The notes: generated by a model not told the origin, from the sequence alone. Positions 36,622-44,796 are shown, counted from the first letter of the stretch. The stretch: 64,000 nt of DNA from Bacteroidaceae bacterium (GCA_902362375.1 CABIVS010000003.1:600060-664059), one strand, 5' to 3'. Program-made: numbers and translations.

Positions 36622-38187
36622 ATGGAAAACGAAGGCTCTTTACTTTCCTTCAGGCGTATATATTATCGCGGCAAATTGAATAGCTGCAACTATACCTGTT
36701 CTTATTGCCCTTTCGGCAAGAAGTCGCATCTGGCAGATACGACCCGGGATGAACAGGCATGGAATCGTTTTATAGCAGCTATTGAACAATGGAAAGGGGA
36801 GCCGTTGCAGTTATTTATTATTCCTTACGGTGAAGCATTGATCCATCGTTATTATCGGAAAGGAATGATGCATTTGGCAGCATTGCCACAGGTGGCTGGA
36901 ATTTCCTGTCAGACTAACCTTTCTTTTCCGGCCAAACACTGGCTTGATGAGATTCGTGTGACTCCCACTGTGATAAGTAAGATAAGGCTCTGGGCCAGTT
37001 TTCATCCTGAGATGACTTCGGTAGAGAAATTTGCGCATCAGATTCATATACTCCATCATGCGGGAATACAGGTATGTGCCGGAGCGGTAGGAAATCCCTC
37101 TGCAAAGGCCGTACTCAATGATTTACGGAATACTCTCTTGCCGGATATTTATTTATTCATTAATGCAATGCAGGGGTTAAGGGCACCATTAAGTCAGGAA
37201 GATATTCAGTTTTTCAGTCAACTGGATAATCTTTTTGAGTATGACTTGAAGAATGCTCCGGCACAATGGGAAGTTTGTGCAGGAGGAAGAAACAATTGTT
37301 TTATCGATTGGAAAGGGGATATGTATGCTTGTCCCCGAAGCCGGGTGAAGATTGGTAATTTTTATCAAGGTGATGGAGCTGTTCTGCCGCTATCTTGCGA
37401 GAGGAAAGTTTGTGATTGCTATCTTGCGTTCAGTAACCTGAACAATCACCCTTTACATCGAATCATGGGAGAAGGGGCGTTCTGGCGAATACCTGACAAG
37501 CCACTTATTACGACTGTTTTCTTCGATGTGGATGGAACACTGACTGATTCACAGGGAAAAGTTCCTGAAAGTTATGCTAACGCTTTGCGATATATGGCAC
37601 AGTCCGTTTCCTTATATCTTGCGACTTCTCTGTCAATGGAGCAGGCGAAGAAAAAGCTGGGAAAGGCTCTTTTCGATTTATTCAGGGGAGGAGTGTTTGC
37701 AGATGGAGGTTTATTATCTTATTCGGGCCAGATCAGGTGTTTGCCGGTGAAAGTATATCCGGAGGTATATGGAGAACCGGCAAAAGTCACTATTCATAGT
37801 TATGAAGGAGTGGTTTACAAGTATAGTATATTGGTACGTGATAAAGAACAGAGAGAAGCTATTCTTACCCGGTTGAAAGAGAATCCCTGCCAGGTCTTTC
37901 ATAAAGCTCCGCTGATAACAGTCATTCATCCTGAAGCAAGTAAAAAAGAGGGGGTGCTTCAGTTATGTAAGGCTTTGACTTTATCTTTTGAACATACTTT
38001 AGTTGTAGGAAATTCGTTAAAGGACTGGCCGATGATGTCCGTGGTTTCTCATTCTTGTGCCGTAATGAATGCGGAACCCTTATTAAAAGAACGCGCACGT
38101 TATACGCTGAATCCGGATCGGTTGGCAGCTTTCTTTCGTTTTTCTAACGGAGATCCTATAGATCAAACCTCGTCTGATAATAGTTGA
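36622..38187 (+). CDS. STM4011-like radical SAM protein fused to a HAD phosphatase
   Basis: A 521-aa two-part protein; ATG 36622 used (an in-frame TTG at 36607 overlaps the previous stop). The N-terminal radical SAM domain has Cys22-x3-Cys26-x2-Cys29 (CNYTCSYC) and a later Cys set (NCFIDWKGDMYACPRS, CERKVCDC) like a SPASM/auxiliary cluster region. From about residue 295 a complete HAD/Cof-type hydrolase follows: FFDVDGTLTDSQG (nucleophile Asp and acid Asp), YLATSLSMEQAKKKLG, and VVGNSLKDWPMM. The fusion adds a phosphatase to a family normally made of the radical SAM part alone, as far as I know. Last gene of the cluster. Confidence 0.82.
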   Translation: MENEGSLLSFRRIYYRGKLNSCNYTCSYCPFGKKSHLADTTRDEQAWNRFIAAIEQWKGEPLQLFIIPYGEALIHRYYRKGMMHLAALPQVAGISCQTNLSFPAKHWLDEIRVTPTVISKIRLWASFHPEMTSVEKFAHQIHILHHAGIQVCAGAVGNPSAKAVLNDLRNTLLPDIYLFINAMQGLRAPLSQEDIQFFSQLDNLFEYDLKNAPAQWEVCAGGRNNCFIDWKGDMYACPRSRVKIGNFYQGDGAVLPLSCERKVCDCYLAFSNLNNHPLHRIMGEGAFWRIPDKPLITTVFFDVDGTLTDSQGKVPESYANALRYMAQSVSLYLATSLSMEQAKKKLGKALFDLFRGGVFADGGLLSYSGQIRCLPVKVYPEVYGEPAKVTIHSYEGVVYKYSILVRDKEQREAILTRLKENPCQVFHKAPLITVIHPEASKKEGVLQLCKALTLSFEHTLVVGNSLKDWPMMSVVSHSCAVMNAEPLLKERARYTLNPDRLAAFFRFSNGDPIDQTSSDNS

Positions 38188-38257
38188 TATATAGCTAGTT
38201 ACATCTCCATAAGAAAATAAAAACCGGTTAAAACTTGGTAATTATGAAAACAAAGCC

Positions 38258-38379
38258 CATATTTGCAGCCCTGAAATAGGGACAGGCATAAAAATCCTCA
38301 TCGGAGGGTGCTATAATAATAATTATAGTGCTGGATAAGATGAATGGTGCAAATCATTCGCTTGTCCGGCACTTTTTTT
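38258..38379 (+). promoter_or_regulatory. Structured leader with competing antiterminator and terminator hairpins
   Basis: A near-consensus -7 box CATATTTG (38258-38265) is followed by hairpins CCCT-GAAAT-AGGG (38269-38281) and CCTC-ATCG-GAGG (38296-38307). GTGCTATAAT (38308-38317) can pair with ATTATAGTGC (38322-38331). The last five bases of that stem (38327-38331) are also the base of a 13-bp terminator hairpin (38327-38339 with 38361-38373) ending in T6. The two structures exclude each other. The MATE pump gene starts 45 bp after the T run. This is attenuator or riboswitch architecture; the signal is unknown and no known riboswitch class was recognised. Confidence 0.6.
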
Positions 38380-38424
38380 ATGTTGTAACAAAATAAGATA
38401 AAGAGGAAAAGTATCGAAGAAACT

Positions 38425-39789
38425 ATGAAAGAGTTAGATTTGACACAAGGAAGCGTACCGAAGGTATTGTTGCTGTTTGCAGTACCTTTTTTAATTGCTA
38501 ATGTGCTCCAAGCACTTTATGGCGGGGCTGACCTCTTCGTTGTCGGACAATATGATGATTCGGCAAGTGTGGCAGCCGTAGCTATTGGTAGTCAGGTGAT
38601 GCAGACAATAACAGGTATTATTCTGGGTATTACTACCGGAACAACCGTACTGATTGCTATTGCTACCGGAGCCAAAGACAATCGGAAAGTAGCTTTTACA
38701 ATCGGGTCTTCCGTATGGATGTTTTCAATAACCGGCGTAGTGCTAACTTTGGTCATGGTACTTTTCCATGGTCAGATAGCAGAACTGATGCATACTCCCG
38801 TCGAAGCTATGGCAGATACGAAAAACTATATTTTGGTATGCTCTCTGGGTATTCTGTTTATAGTGGGATATAATGTTGTATGTGGTATTTTGCGTGGATT
38901 GGGTGATTCTAAAACACCGCTTTATTTTGTCGGACTGGCATGTGTGATAAATATAGTGCTCGATTTTATATTGGTCGGTTATTTCCATTGGGGAGCTACA
39001 GGAGCGGCTATTGCTACTATATCTGCACAAGGTGTCAGCTTTGGAATAGCACTCTGGTTCTTGTATCGGCACGGATTTTCTTTTGACTTTTCACGGAAAG
39101 ATATTCGATTGAACCGGAATCTGTCTAAAAAGATCATGGTGTTAGGAGCGCCTATTGCTTTGCAGGATGCTTTAATCAATGTTTCTTTTCTGATTATCAC
39201 GGTCATTGTCAATCAGATGGGAGTCATTGCATCTGCTTCCCTGGGTGTTGTTGAGAAAATCATCGTGTTTGCTATGCTGCCTCCGATGGCTATATCATCG
39301 GCTGTGGCAACCATGACTGCACAGAACTATGGAGCGGGGCTTATCAAGAGAATGAATAAATGTCTGGCTTCGGGGATTGGGATTGCTCTTGTTTTCGGTG
39401 TATCGGTTTGCGTGTATTCGCAATTCCTGCCGGAGACTCTTACTGCTTTCTTTACGAAAGATGCTGCTGTGGTGGCAATGGCGGCAGATTATTTGCGGGG
39501 ATATAGCATCGACTGTATCGTGGTTAGTTTCGTGTTCTGCATTAATTCTTATTTCAGCGGACAAGGAAACTCGTTATTCCCGATGATTCACAGTCTGATA
39601 GCCACTTTCCTGTTCCGTATACCGTTGTCATACTGGTTCAGCCAGATAGATAGCTCGTCGCTGTTTATCATGGGATTTGCTCCACCCATTTCAACGGTCG
39701 TTTCATTATTGATTTGTATCTGGTATTTACGATATACCCAAAGGAAATTATATTTGAGAGGCACAATGATGCCTGCTATGTCGAATTAG
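38425..39789 (+). CDS. MATE-family efflux transporter
   Basis: A 454-aa transporter with twelve predicted membrane helices in two pseudo-symmetric halves; LDLTQGSVPKVLLLFAVPFLIANVLQALYGGADLFVVG is the standard MATE/DinF opening (quoted as two adjoining parts), with GLGDSKTPLYFVG in the middle. It exports cationic drugs or metabolites by Na+ or H+ antiport. It is preceded by an attenuator-like leader and followed by a Crp/Fnr regulator gene 40 bp on. Confidence 0.93.
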   Translation: MKELDLTQGSVPKVLLLFAVPFLIANVLQALYGGADLFVVGQYDDSASVAAVAIGSQVMQTITGIILGITTGTTVLIAIATGAKDNRKVAFTIGSSVWMFSITGVVLTLVMVLFHGQIAELMHTPVEAMADTKNYILVCSLGILFIVGYNVVCGILRGLGDSKTPLYFVGLACVINIVLDFILVGYFHWGATGAAIATISAQGVSFGIALWFLYRHGFSFDFSRKDIRLNRNLSKKIMVLGAPIALQDALINVSFLIITVIVNQMGVIASASLGVVEKIIVFAMLPPMAISSAVATMTAQNYGAGLIKRMNKCLASGIGIALVFGVSVCVYSQFLPETLTAFFTKDAAVVAMAADYLRGYSIDCIVVSFVFCINSYFSGQGNSLFPMIHSLIATFLFRIPLSYWFSQIDSSSLFIMGFAPPISTVVSLLICIWYLRYTQRKLYLRGTMMPAMSN

Positions 39790-39829
39790 GTGTTTTTAAG
39801 TGACATATATTAACTAAAATCTATTTTGT

Positions 39830-40378
39830 ATGGAAGCTTATTTGAAGAAACTCTGTTTTGAGTATCAGGTGGATGAAAGAGAAGTGAAAGAGCTGTTGGC
39901 TCGAATGGAAATGGTGTATCTGGATAAAGGAGAAACGATTGCTTCTGCCACAATGCCGGAGCAGAGCTTGTACATTATTGTTTCCGGTATTCTGCATACA
40001 TATACCACTCATGAAGGAGAGGAGAGAACCAGCCGGTTTTTCTCTGCGGGTGATGCTGTGTTATGCTATAATTCAAGTCTGTATTCTATCAAGACACTGA
40101 CGAAATGTGCTGCTTATTACATCAGCGAAGAAGAGATTGAAGAGTTGTGTGCATCTTCAATTTCATTTGCGAATCTGGTCCGTCAACTGATGGAGTATCA
40201 GTTTTATTTTAAAGAGGAAGAGAATATGAGTGTCCGCAAACTGACAGTAAGGGAAAGGTATCTCTCTTTATTGGCGGAAATCCCGGATATTCTGTACAGG
40301 GTGCCATTGAAGCACATTAATCATTACTTGGGGGCAGATGTAACCAGTTTGGGGTATCTGGCCGGAGGTTCTAAATAG
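39830..40378 (+). CDS. Crp/Fnr-family regulator, short
   Basis: A 182-aa protein with cyclic-nucleotide-type beta roll (EQSLYIIVSGILHTYTTHEGEERTSRFFSAGDAV) and a reduced C-terminal HTH (LKHINHYLGADVTSLGYLAGG). The recognition helix ends in GYLAGGSK instead of the usual Ser-Arg-Ile-Arg pattern, so DNA binding may be weakened or altered. Probably regulates or senses stress together with the MATE pump upstream; inference from position. Confidence 0.8.
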   Translation: MEAYLKKLCFEYQVDEREVKELLARMEMVYLDKGETIASATMPEQSLYIIVSGILHTYTTHEGEERTSRFFSAGDAVLCYNSSLYSIKTLTKCAAYYISEEEIEELCASSISFANLVRQLMEYQFYFKEEENMSVRKLTVRERYLSLLAEIPDILYRVPLKHINHYLGADVTSLGYLAGGSK

Positions 40379-40407
40379 GAAATATAACCTAGACATATTT
40401 TTTCTAT

Positions 40408-40494
40408 GTATTCCTTATCAGATGGCTCATGGCTTATTCAATCGAATCGATTTTGGAAAGTCTTTGGATTATTTGGTAAGGAATACTATTTTTG
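40408..40494 (+). promoter_or_regulatory. Promoter with long-range inverted repeat before the AraC gene
   Basis: GTATTCCTTA (40408-40417) and TAAGGAATAC (40477-40486) are perfect 10-bp inverted repeats with starts 69 bp apart. The right copy lies directly between a -33 TTTG (40463-40466) and a -7 TATTTTTG (40487-40494), spacing 20 bp. A looped repressor or self-regulating site is plausible. The AraC start codon is only 8 bp after the -7 box. Confidence 0.5.
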
Positions 40495-40502
40495 TATTCT
40501 GA

Positions 40503-41381
40503 ATGAAAAACTCAATACCTCGATATACTTTTTATAAGCATAAGTATGGGAGTGAACTTTTGGTCGATGTAGTAGAACTGAAGTATGTGAAGAAGTTCCT
40601 GGCTAAAAGTACTGTCCACACTCTAAATTATTATGATATTACTTTCATAACAGAAGGTAAGGGAGCTTTTTCAGTCGATAACCAAACCTATGAAGCAATT
40701 CCATGTGACGTTCTTTTCTCTAAACCGGGGGAAATCCGGAACTGGGATACTCATCATATCATCAATGGATATGCTCTGATTTTCGAAGAAGAGTTTTTGT
40801 CTTCCCTCTTTAAAGATTCTTTGTTTGTACGGCATCTTTCGTTTTTTCAGATAGAAAGTTTTTCATCGCGACTACATTTGTCTGATGAACTTTATACACG
40901 CATACTTGAAACCTTGCATGATATAAAGATGGAGATTGATTCGTATCAACAGGACGATGTACACGTTTTGAGAGCATTGCTTTATGAAGTCCTGATGTTG
41001 TTGGATCGTGCTTATCTTAAAAAGACTTCGATGGAAGAGGGCAGAAACAGGGAAGTTTCCAATAATCATGTAAGCAAATTCATGAATTTGGTTGCTACAC
41101 ATGCAAAAGAGCAACATTCGGTTCAATATTATGCAGATAAGCTCTGTATTACTCCTAATTATCTGAATGAGATGATAACCTCGACCATGGGGTTCAGTGC
41201 AAAACAATATATCCGGAACAAGGTGATGGAAGAGGCTAAAAGGCTGCTTGTTTATACGGACTTTCCTATAGCTGATATTGCATTTGAACTCTGTTTTTCA
41301 ACAGTTTCTTATTTTATCCGTAGTTTCCGGCAGCATACGGGAGAAACTCCATTATTGTATCGTAAAGCACACAAACCGTAA
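40503..41381 (+). CDS. AraC-family transcriptional regulator
   Basis: A 292-aa regulator: cupin sensor (YDITFITEGKGAFSVDNQTYEAIPCDVLFSKPGE, shown in parts) and C-terminal double HTH (YADKLCITPNYLNEMITSTMGFS; DFPIADIAFELCFSTVSYFIRSFRQ). The usual family opening IPRYTFYKHKYG supports the start, although it gives a very short or absent leader. The neighbour 92 bp downstream, a PNPOx-like protein, is a probable target. Confidence 0.9.
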   Translation: MKNSIPRYTFYKHKYGSELLVDVVELKYVKKFLAKSTVHTLNYYDITFITEGKGAFSVDNQTYEAIPCDVLFSKPGEIRNWDTHHIINGYALIFEEEFLSSLFKDSLFVRHLSFFQIESFSSRLHLSDELYTRILETLHDIKMEIDSYQQDDVHVLRALLYEVLMLLDRAYLKKTSMEEGRNREVSNNHVSKFMNLVATHAKEQHSVQYYADKLCITPNYLNEMITSTMGFSAKQYIRNKVMEEAKRLLVYTDFPIADIAFELCFSTVSYFIRSFRQHTGETPLLYRKAHKP

Positions 41382-41473
41382 AAAGTGCTATTTCTACCTT
41401 TCTTTTTATTGCATTACTTTTCTGGTATTTCTCTACTTTCGCATCAGATAATAAACCAATAATAAAAAGTAAA

Positions 41474-41896
41474 ATGATGAGAGACGCGGAAAAAACAGTA
41501 GGCAACATGATTGATAAGCTGAAAACAGCTTTTATCGGTTCGGTAGACGGTGAAGGATTTCCTACCATCAAAGCAATGCTGCAACCTAGAAAAAGAGAGG
41601 GCATAAAAACGATTTATCTGACAACAAACACTTCGTCCATGCGTGTGGCGCAATACCGGGAGAATAACCATGCATGTATCTACTTCTGTGATACGAGATT
41701 TTTTAGAGGTGTTATGCTACGCGGCGCGATGGAGGTCTTGACGGACAGTGCCAGTAAAGAGATGATCTGGCAGGAGGGAGATACCATGTACTATCCGGAG
41801 GGAGTGACGGATCCCGATTACTGTGTATTGAAGTTTACTGCTGTTTCAGGACGTTTCTATAGTAATTTTAAATCGGAAGATTTTGTGGTCGAATAA
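41474..41896 (+). CDS. Pyridoxamine-5'-phosphate-oxidase-like flavin protein
   Basis: A 140-aa single-domain split-barrel protein of the general-stress-protein-26 type (LKTAFIGSVDGEGFPTIKAMLQPRK; IYLTTNTSSMRVAQYRENNHACIYFCD). It probably binds FMN or F420-like/haem cofactors; substrate not known. ATG 41474 or 41477 are equivalent starts. A -7-like TACTTTCG at 41434-41441 precedes it, and the AraC regulator upstream may control it. Confidence 0.85.
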   Translation: MMRDAEKTVGNMIDKLKTAFIGSVDGEGFPTIKAMLQPRKREGIKTIYLTTNTSSMRVAQYRENNHACIYFCDTRFFRGVMLRGAMEVLTDSASKEMIWQEGDTMYYPEGVTDPDYCVLKFTAVSGRFYSNFKSEDFVVE

Positions 41897-42332
41897 TGTC
41901 TATACTATTCCTCATAACATAATAAGTTCTGCCACTGGTTGATGATATTTTGCTTCCTTTATTTGATAAAGGAATCCGAGTAAACACTCTTATATTTTTA
42001 TCTTAGCGGCAGTAGAGCTTATGTCTAACCCCACTTTATATGCATTCATATACCAAACATCTTAAATTAAACCCAATGTTTGACATCTGTGTCAGACGCA
42101 AATGTATGTAAAATATGGTAGATGCCGTGAGTCGTATTCAACGTTTTGGATTTAATTAGCGAATTGGAAAAATAGAAAGATGGGATGTGGAGGAGGAAAA
42201 CGATTGTGTAAATAAAGAAGTAAATGAATTGTTGTGTATTTATATTACCTGTAGAGCTGTTCCGAAATTTTTTCGTGGTGAATGCTAAAATTATTGCTTA
42301 CTCTATTTTTGACAAAAGAAAACGTCGTTTTT

Positions 42333-42424
42333 AATAAACCCGAATCCTGTTTATAATAAACTTTTTGATAGTTTTAGTAAAACGGTATTCGAGTTTATTA
42401 TAAACTATTTGATAGCAGTTTTAG
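42333..42424. repeat. Nested inverted and direct repeats
   Basis: Two direct copies of a unit beginning GTTTATAATAAAC / GTTTATTATAAAC and ending in GATAG..TTTTAG (42349-42377 and 42393-42424). The two 13-mers are exact reverse complements. An outer pair AATAAACCCGAAT (42333-42345) and ATTCGAGTTTATT (42387-42399) pairs in 12 of 13 positions. Could be an operator array, a structured RNA or a mobile-element end. Confidence 0.55.
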
Positions 42425-42457
42425 AATTAGACGAGAGATTTTAAGCTGAATTATAAA

Positions 42458-42493
42458 CAAAATGGGGCAATAATCATTCGACTATTGCCCCAT
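42458..42493 (-). terminator. Terminator for the minus-strand AraC gene
   Basis: ATGGGGCAATA (42462-42472) pairs with TATTGCCCCAT (42483-42493). Read on the minus strand the stem is followed by TTTTG, 200 bp after the AraC stop. Confidence 0.55.
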
Positions 42494-42691
42494 ATCATAT
42501 AGGAGTCGGTATTGTAAAATACCGGGTTGTTTATGATTTATGTATGATTATTTCTATCTAATTTCATGCTTTTTATACTTTTTCTTTTCTCAAAGATACA
42601 ACATAAAAAGTCATTTGTCAAGAGTCTGATGCGAAAAGTATCTTATCGGTTTTAAAAACAGAAGAAGAATTTTGCTTCTGGCAACTGATTT

Positions 42692-43597
42692 TTATCCGGC
42701 TTGTGCGCGGTACTCATTGGGAGTAGTTCCTATGACTTTCTTAAATACCCTGCTTAAATGATGGGGGTATTTAAAACCGAGTTCGTATGCTATTTCGCTG
42801 ATTGTTTTATTACTTTCAATCAATAGTTCTTTTACTTTTTCCATTATGGCCAGTTGGATATATTCCTGTGCGGACTTTCCGGTTTCCTTTTTTACCAGAT
42901 CTCCAAAATAATTGGGAGAAAGGTGCATTTGTTCTGCACAGTATTGTACGGAGGGCAAACCGATCTCGGAGGGTTTGTCCGAATTGAAATATTGCTGAAG
43001 TATCTGTTCGAATTCGGTTAGTAAATCATGGTTGACTACTTCACGAGTGACGAACTGGCGTTCGTAAAAACGCACGCAATGATTGAGCAGGGTCTCTATA
43101 TTGGAAGTCACAATTTGTTTGGTATGCTTGTCGATTGCATTTTCCAATTCTTCCCGTATTTCATGAAAACAGTTCAAGATGATCCGGCGTTCCCGGTCAG
43201 ACATGTGAAGAGCTTCATTAGATTCATAAGAGAAAAAAGTATAGTCTTTCATTCTGCGGGCAAGGGGAGTACCATATAACAAATCGGGGTGAAACATAAG
43301 CACAAGACCTTTGGGATTTATAGTCTCACCGCCATCATTCACACCGGCTATTTGTCCCGGAGAAATGAAAACTAACGTACCATCTTCGTAATCGTATTTG
43401 TTACGGCCATATTGAAGCACACCGCAATCAAGTTCTTTATAGAACACACAATAAAAGCCGAAATTCTTTCGACAGTGCTTGAGGGATTGGAGCGTAGAGA
43501 AATCGGTTACACTAACCAGAGGATGCAGGGTTTCTGCACCTAGAAGTCTGTTATATTCCTGGATAGTTTCCAGTTTAATTATATTCTCCATATTCAT
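42692..43597 (-). CDS. AraC-family regulator (paralogue A)
   Basis: A 301-aa regulator; start placed at 43597 (MNMENIIKLETIQEYN) or 43591 by comparison with the paralogue at 46107, which begins MEEVIKLDEVDKYN. The longer frame to 43714 runs into the operator region. N-terminal cupin sensor (YEDGTLVFISPGQIAGVN) and C-terminal double HTH (LSPNYFGDLVKKETGKS; TISEIAYELGFKYPHHLSRVFKK). Recognition helices are nearly the same as in paralogue B (SANYFGDMISKQTG; QYPQHLSRMFKR). Divergent from the flavodoxin gene at 43816 and from the repeated operators at 43662-43755. Confidence 0.92.
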   Translation of the reverse strand: MNMENIIKLETIQEYNRLLGAETLHPLVSVTDFSTLQSLKHCRKNFGFYCVFYKELDCGVLQYGRNKYDYEDGTLVFISPGQIAGVNDGGETINPKGLVLMFHPDLLYGTPLARRMKDYTFFSYESNEALHMSDRERRIILNCFHEIREELENAIDKHTKQIVTSNIETLLNHCVRFYERQFVTREVVNHDLLTEFEQILQQYFNSDKPSEIGLPSVQYCAEQMHLSPNYFGDLVKKETGKSAQEYIQLAIMEKVKELLIESNKTISEIAYELGFKYPHHLSRVFKKVIGTTPNEYRAQAG

Positions 43598-43661
43598 ATT
43601 CTTTTGTTTCACAACAAAAATAAAGGTTTTCAATGAGAATGCCATACGGGATATGTCATAA

Positions 43662-43791
43662 AAGGTAATTTGTGTTTGATATTCTGTAATTTGTGTTAGT
43701 GTGCTGATTTGCAATATCGTGTGCTTAGTAAAAATGGTTATAATATCAGTAATTTGTCTATTGTGTTACTTTCTATATTCCGGTAACTTTG
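43662..43791. promoter_or_regulatory. Operator array and promoter between AraC-A and the flavodoxin gene
   Basis: Copies of the box lie at 43662 (AAGGTAATTT), 43683 (TCTGTAATTT), 43725 (TTAGTAAAAA) and 43746 (TCAGTAATTT): two pairs of 21-bp spacing, 63 bp apart, so all four are on one helical face. The -7 box TAACTTTG (43784-43791) follows the last copy after exactly 28 bp, and TTGT at 43761 may be the -33. Confidence 0.7.
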
Positions 43792-43815
43792 CATCATCGA
43801 AAGGTAATAACTAAA

Positions 43816-44394
43816 ATGAAATTGAAGATGAGAAAATTAGTATTGATTATGATGATGTGTTTAGCGGCATTGAGTTCTTACTCATGTGCCCAAAGTGATG
43901 AACCGGTCACCCTGGTGAGTGGAAAGAAAATCCTTGTTGCTTACTTCAGCTGGGGAGGTACTACAAAACGTTTGGCGGAGGAGATTGCTTCACTTACAGG
44001 TGGCGATTTGTTTTCTATTGAAACCGTTACACCTTATCCAACGGATTATACTCCTTGTACGGAGGTGGCGAAAGAGGAATTGGAGAAAGGTATTCGTCCT
44101 CCATTAAAAGATGTTGTTAAGAATATGGATGATTATGATATTGTTTTTGTAGGCTGTCCGGTGTGGTGGCATACAGCTCCAATGGCGATATGGTCATTTC
44201 TGGAAAGTAAAGAATACAATTTGAAGGGAAAAATCATTGTACCATTCTGTACTTATGCAGCCACTTACCGAGATGAAACTTTGGCTAAAATAGTAGAACT
44301 TACTCCGGATTCAGAACATTTGAAAGGTTTTGGCTCTACAGGTAGTACAAGTGGAGCAAAAGGTTGGTTGAAAGAAATTGGAATAATAAAATAA
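43816..44394 (+). CDS. Flavodoxin-like lipoprotein
   Basis: A 192-aa protein; ATG 43816 (or 43828) used because the longer frame from 43789 overlaps the -7 box. Signal peptide with lipobox SSYSC. The flavodoxin fold follows: KKILVAYFSWGGTTKRLAEEIASL (FMN phosphate loop SWGGTT), VGCPVWWHTAPMAIWSFLE and IVPFCTYAATYRDE. A flavodoxin on a lipid anchor outside the cytoplasm is unusual and must receive its flavin there. Downstream lies only the remnant of an aldo-keto reductase, whereas the paralogue at 49137 is still followed by one. Confidence 0.88.
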   Translation: MKLKMRKLVLIMMMCLAALSSYSCAQSDEPVTLVSGKKILVAYFSWGGTTKRLAEEIASLTGGDLFSIETVTPYPTDYTPCTEVAKEELEKGIRPPLKDVVKNMDDYDIVFVGCPVWWHTAPMAIWSFLESKEYNLKGKIIVPFCTYAATYRDETLAKIVELTPDSEHLKGFGSTGSTSGAKGWLKEIGIIK

Positions 44395-44420
44395 CAATAG
44401 ATACAAATAGGATAAGTATT

Positions 44421-44468
44421 ATGAAGTATAGAGAATTAGGAAATAGTCGGCTTCGGGTGTCTGCTATC
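44421..44468 (+). pseudogene. Truncated aldo-keto reductase remnant
   Basis: Sixteen codons read MKYRELGNSRLRVSAI, which is the N terminus of an aldo-keto reductase (compare [16 protein letters not shown] at 53914). The match breaks before the expected GLGCMG and the frame then reads unrelated sequence to a stop near 44541. It lies 27 bp after the flavodoxin gene, where the intact paralogous module has its reductase. Confidence 0.65.
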
Positions 44469-44796
44469 TTTAATCATAAGAAAGCATCTCGTCGTCAATT
44501 TCAGATATTGCTTTCTTTTCTGCATCCGAGAGGGGGGCAATAAAATGATTCCAAATCTTATTTTGTAGGGGGCTTCGAGTTTGAGATATTCTGTAAGTTT
44601 GGCTTTTATCGGACGTGTCATGTCTGACATGTAGGCTTCACTGTTTTCAAATGGAATGTATGTTCTGCTATTACTTCTGTTGGTATTGCCAAGTATAATA
44701 TTGTTAATTTATAAAAAGAGAGAACGAGCCGTTGATAAATAATTAATTTTGTAGCAACAAAGAGTGATATGGTAATGTGCATGGAACAGGGCATAA
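44469..44796. other. Decayed region after the reductase remnant
   Basis: No intact gene. The minus strand has a broken frame (YIPFENSEAY, then SDMTRPIKAKLTEYLKLE, shifting to SDAEKKAISEIDDEMLSYD before 44480) that may be a fragment of an unknown protein. On the plus strand 44656-44742 could encode a 28-aa peptide with one membrane helix. A -7 box TAATTTTG at 44744-44751 precedes the next gene. Confidence 0.4.
44656..44742 (+). CDS. Possible 28-aa single-helix membrane peptide
   Basis: ATG 44656 reads MYVLLLLLLVLPSIILLIYK and continues KRERAVDK to a TAA at 44742. One hydrophobic helix followed by a basic tail is what a small membrane protein looks like, but it could also be the end of a lost gene. 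No promoter or ribosome site supports it specifically. Confidence 0.25.
   Translation: MYVLLLLLLVLPSIILLIYKKRERAVDK

Larger units (their letters stand above)
41897..42691. other. Long intergenic region without genes
   Basis: About 795 bp, AT-rich, with stops in all frames. It holds the TGACA-TCTG-TGTCA dyad near 42089, the nested repeat cluster at 42333-42424, a terminator hairpin at 42458-42493, and a small hairpin (GGTATT-GTAA-AATACC, about 42508-42523). I see no tRNA or recognisable gene remnant. Confidence 0.6.

Noticed and set aside
42180..42215. Micro-frame MGCGGGKRLCK
   Set aside because: Eleven codons with no promoter, conservation evidence or partner; likely chance.
43789..43815. 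Upstream start of the flavodoxin
   Set aside because: It begins inside the -7 box TAACTTTG, so cannot be on the transcript.
44436..44630. 64-codon minus-strand frame as a gene
   Set aside because: Frame is broken and covers the AKR remnant; treated as decayed DNA, not a gene.
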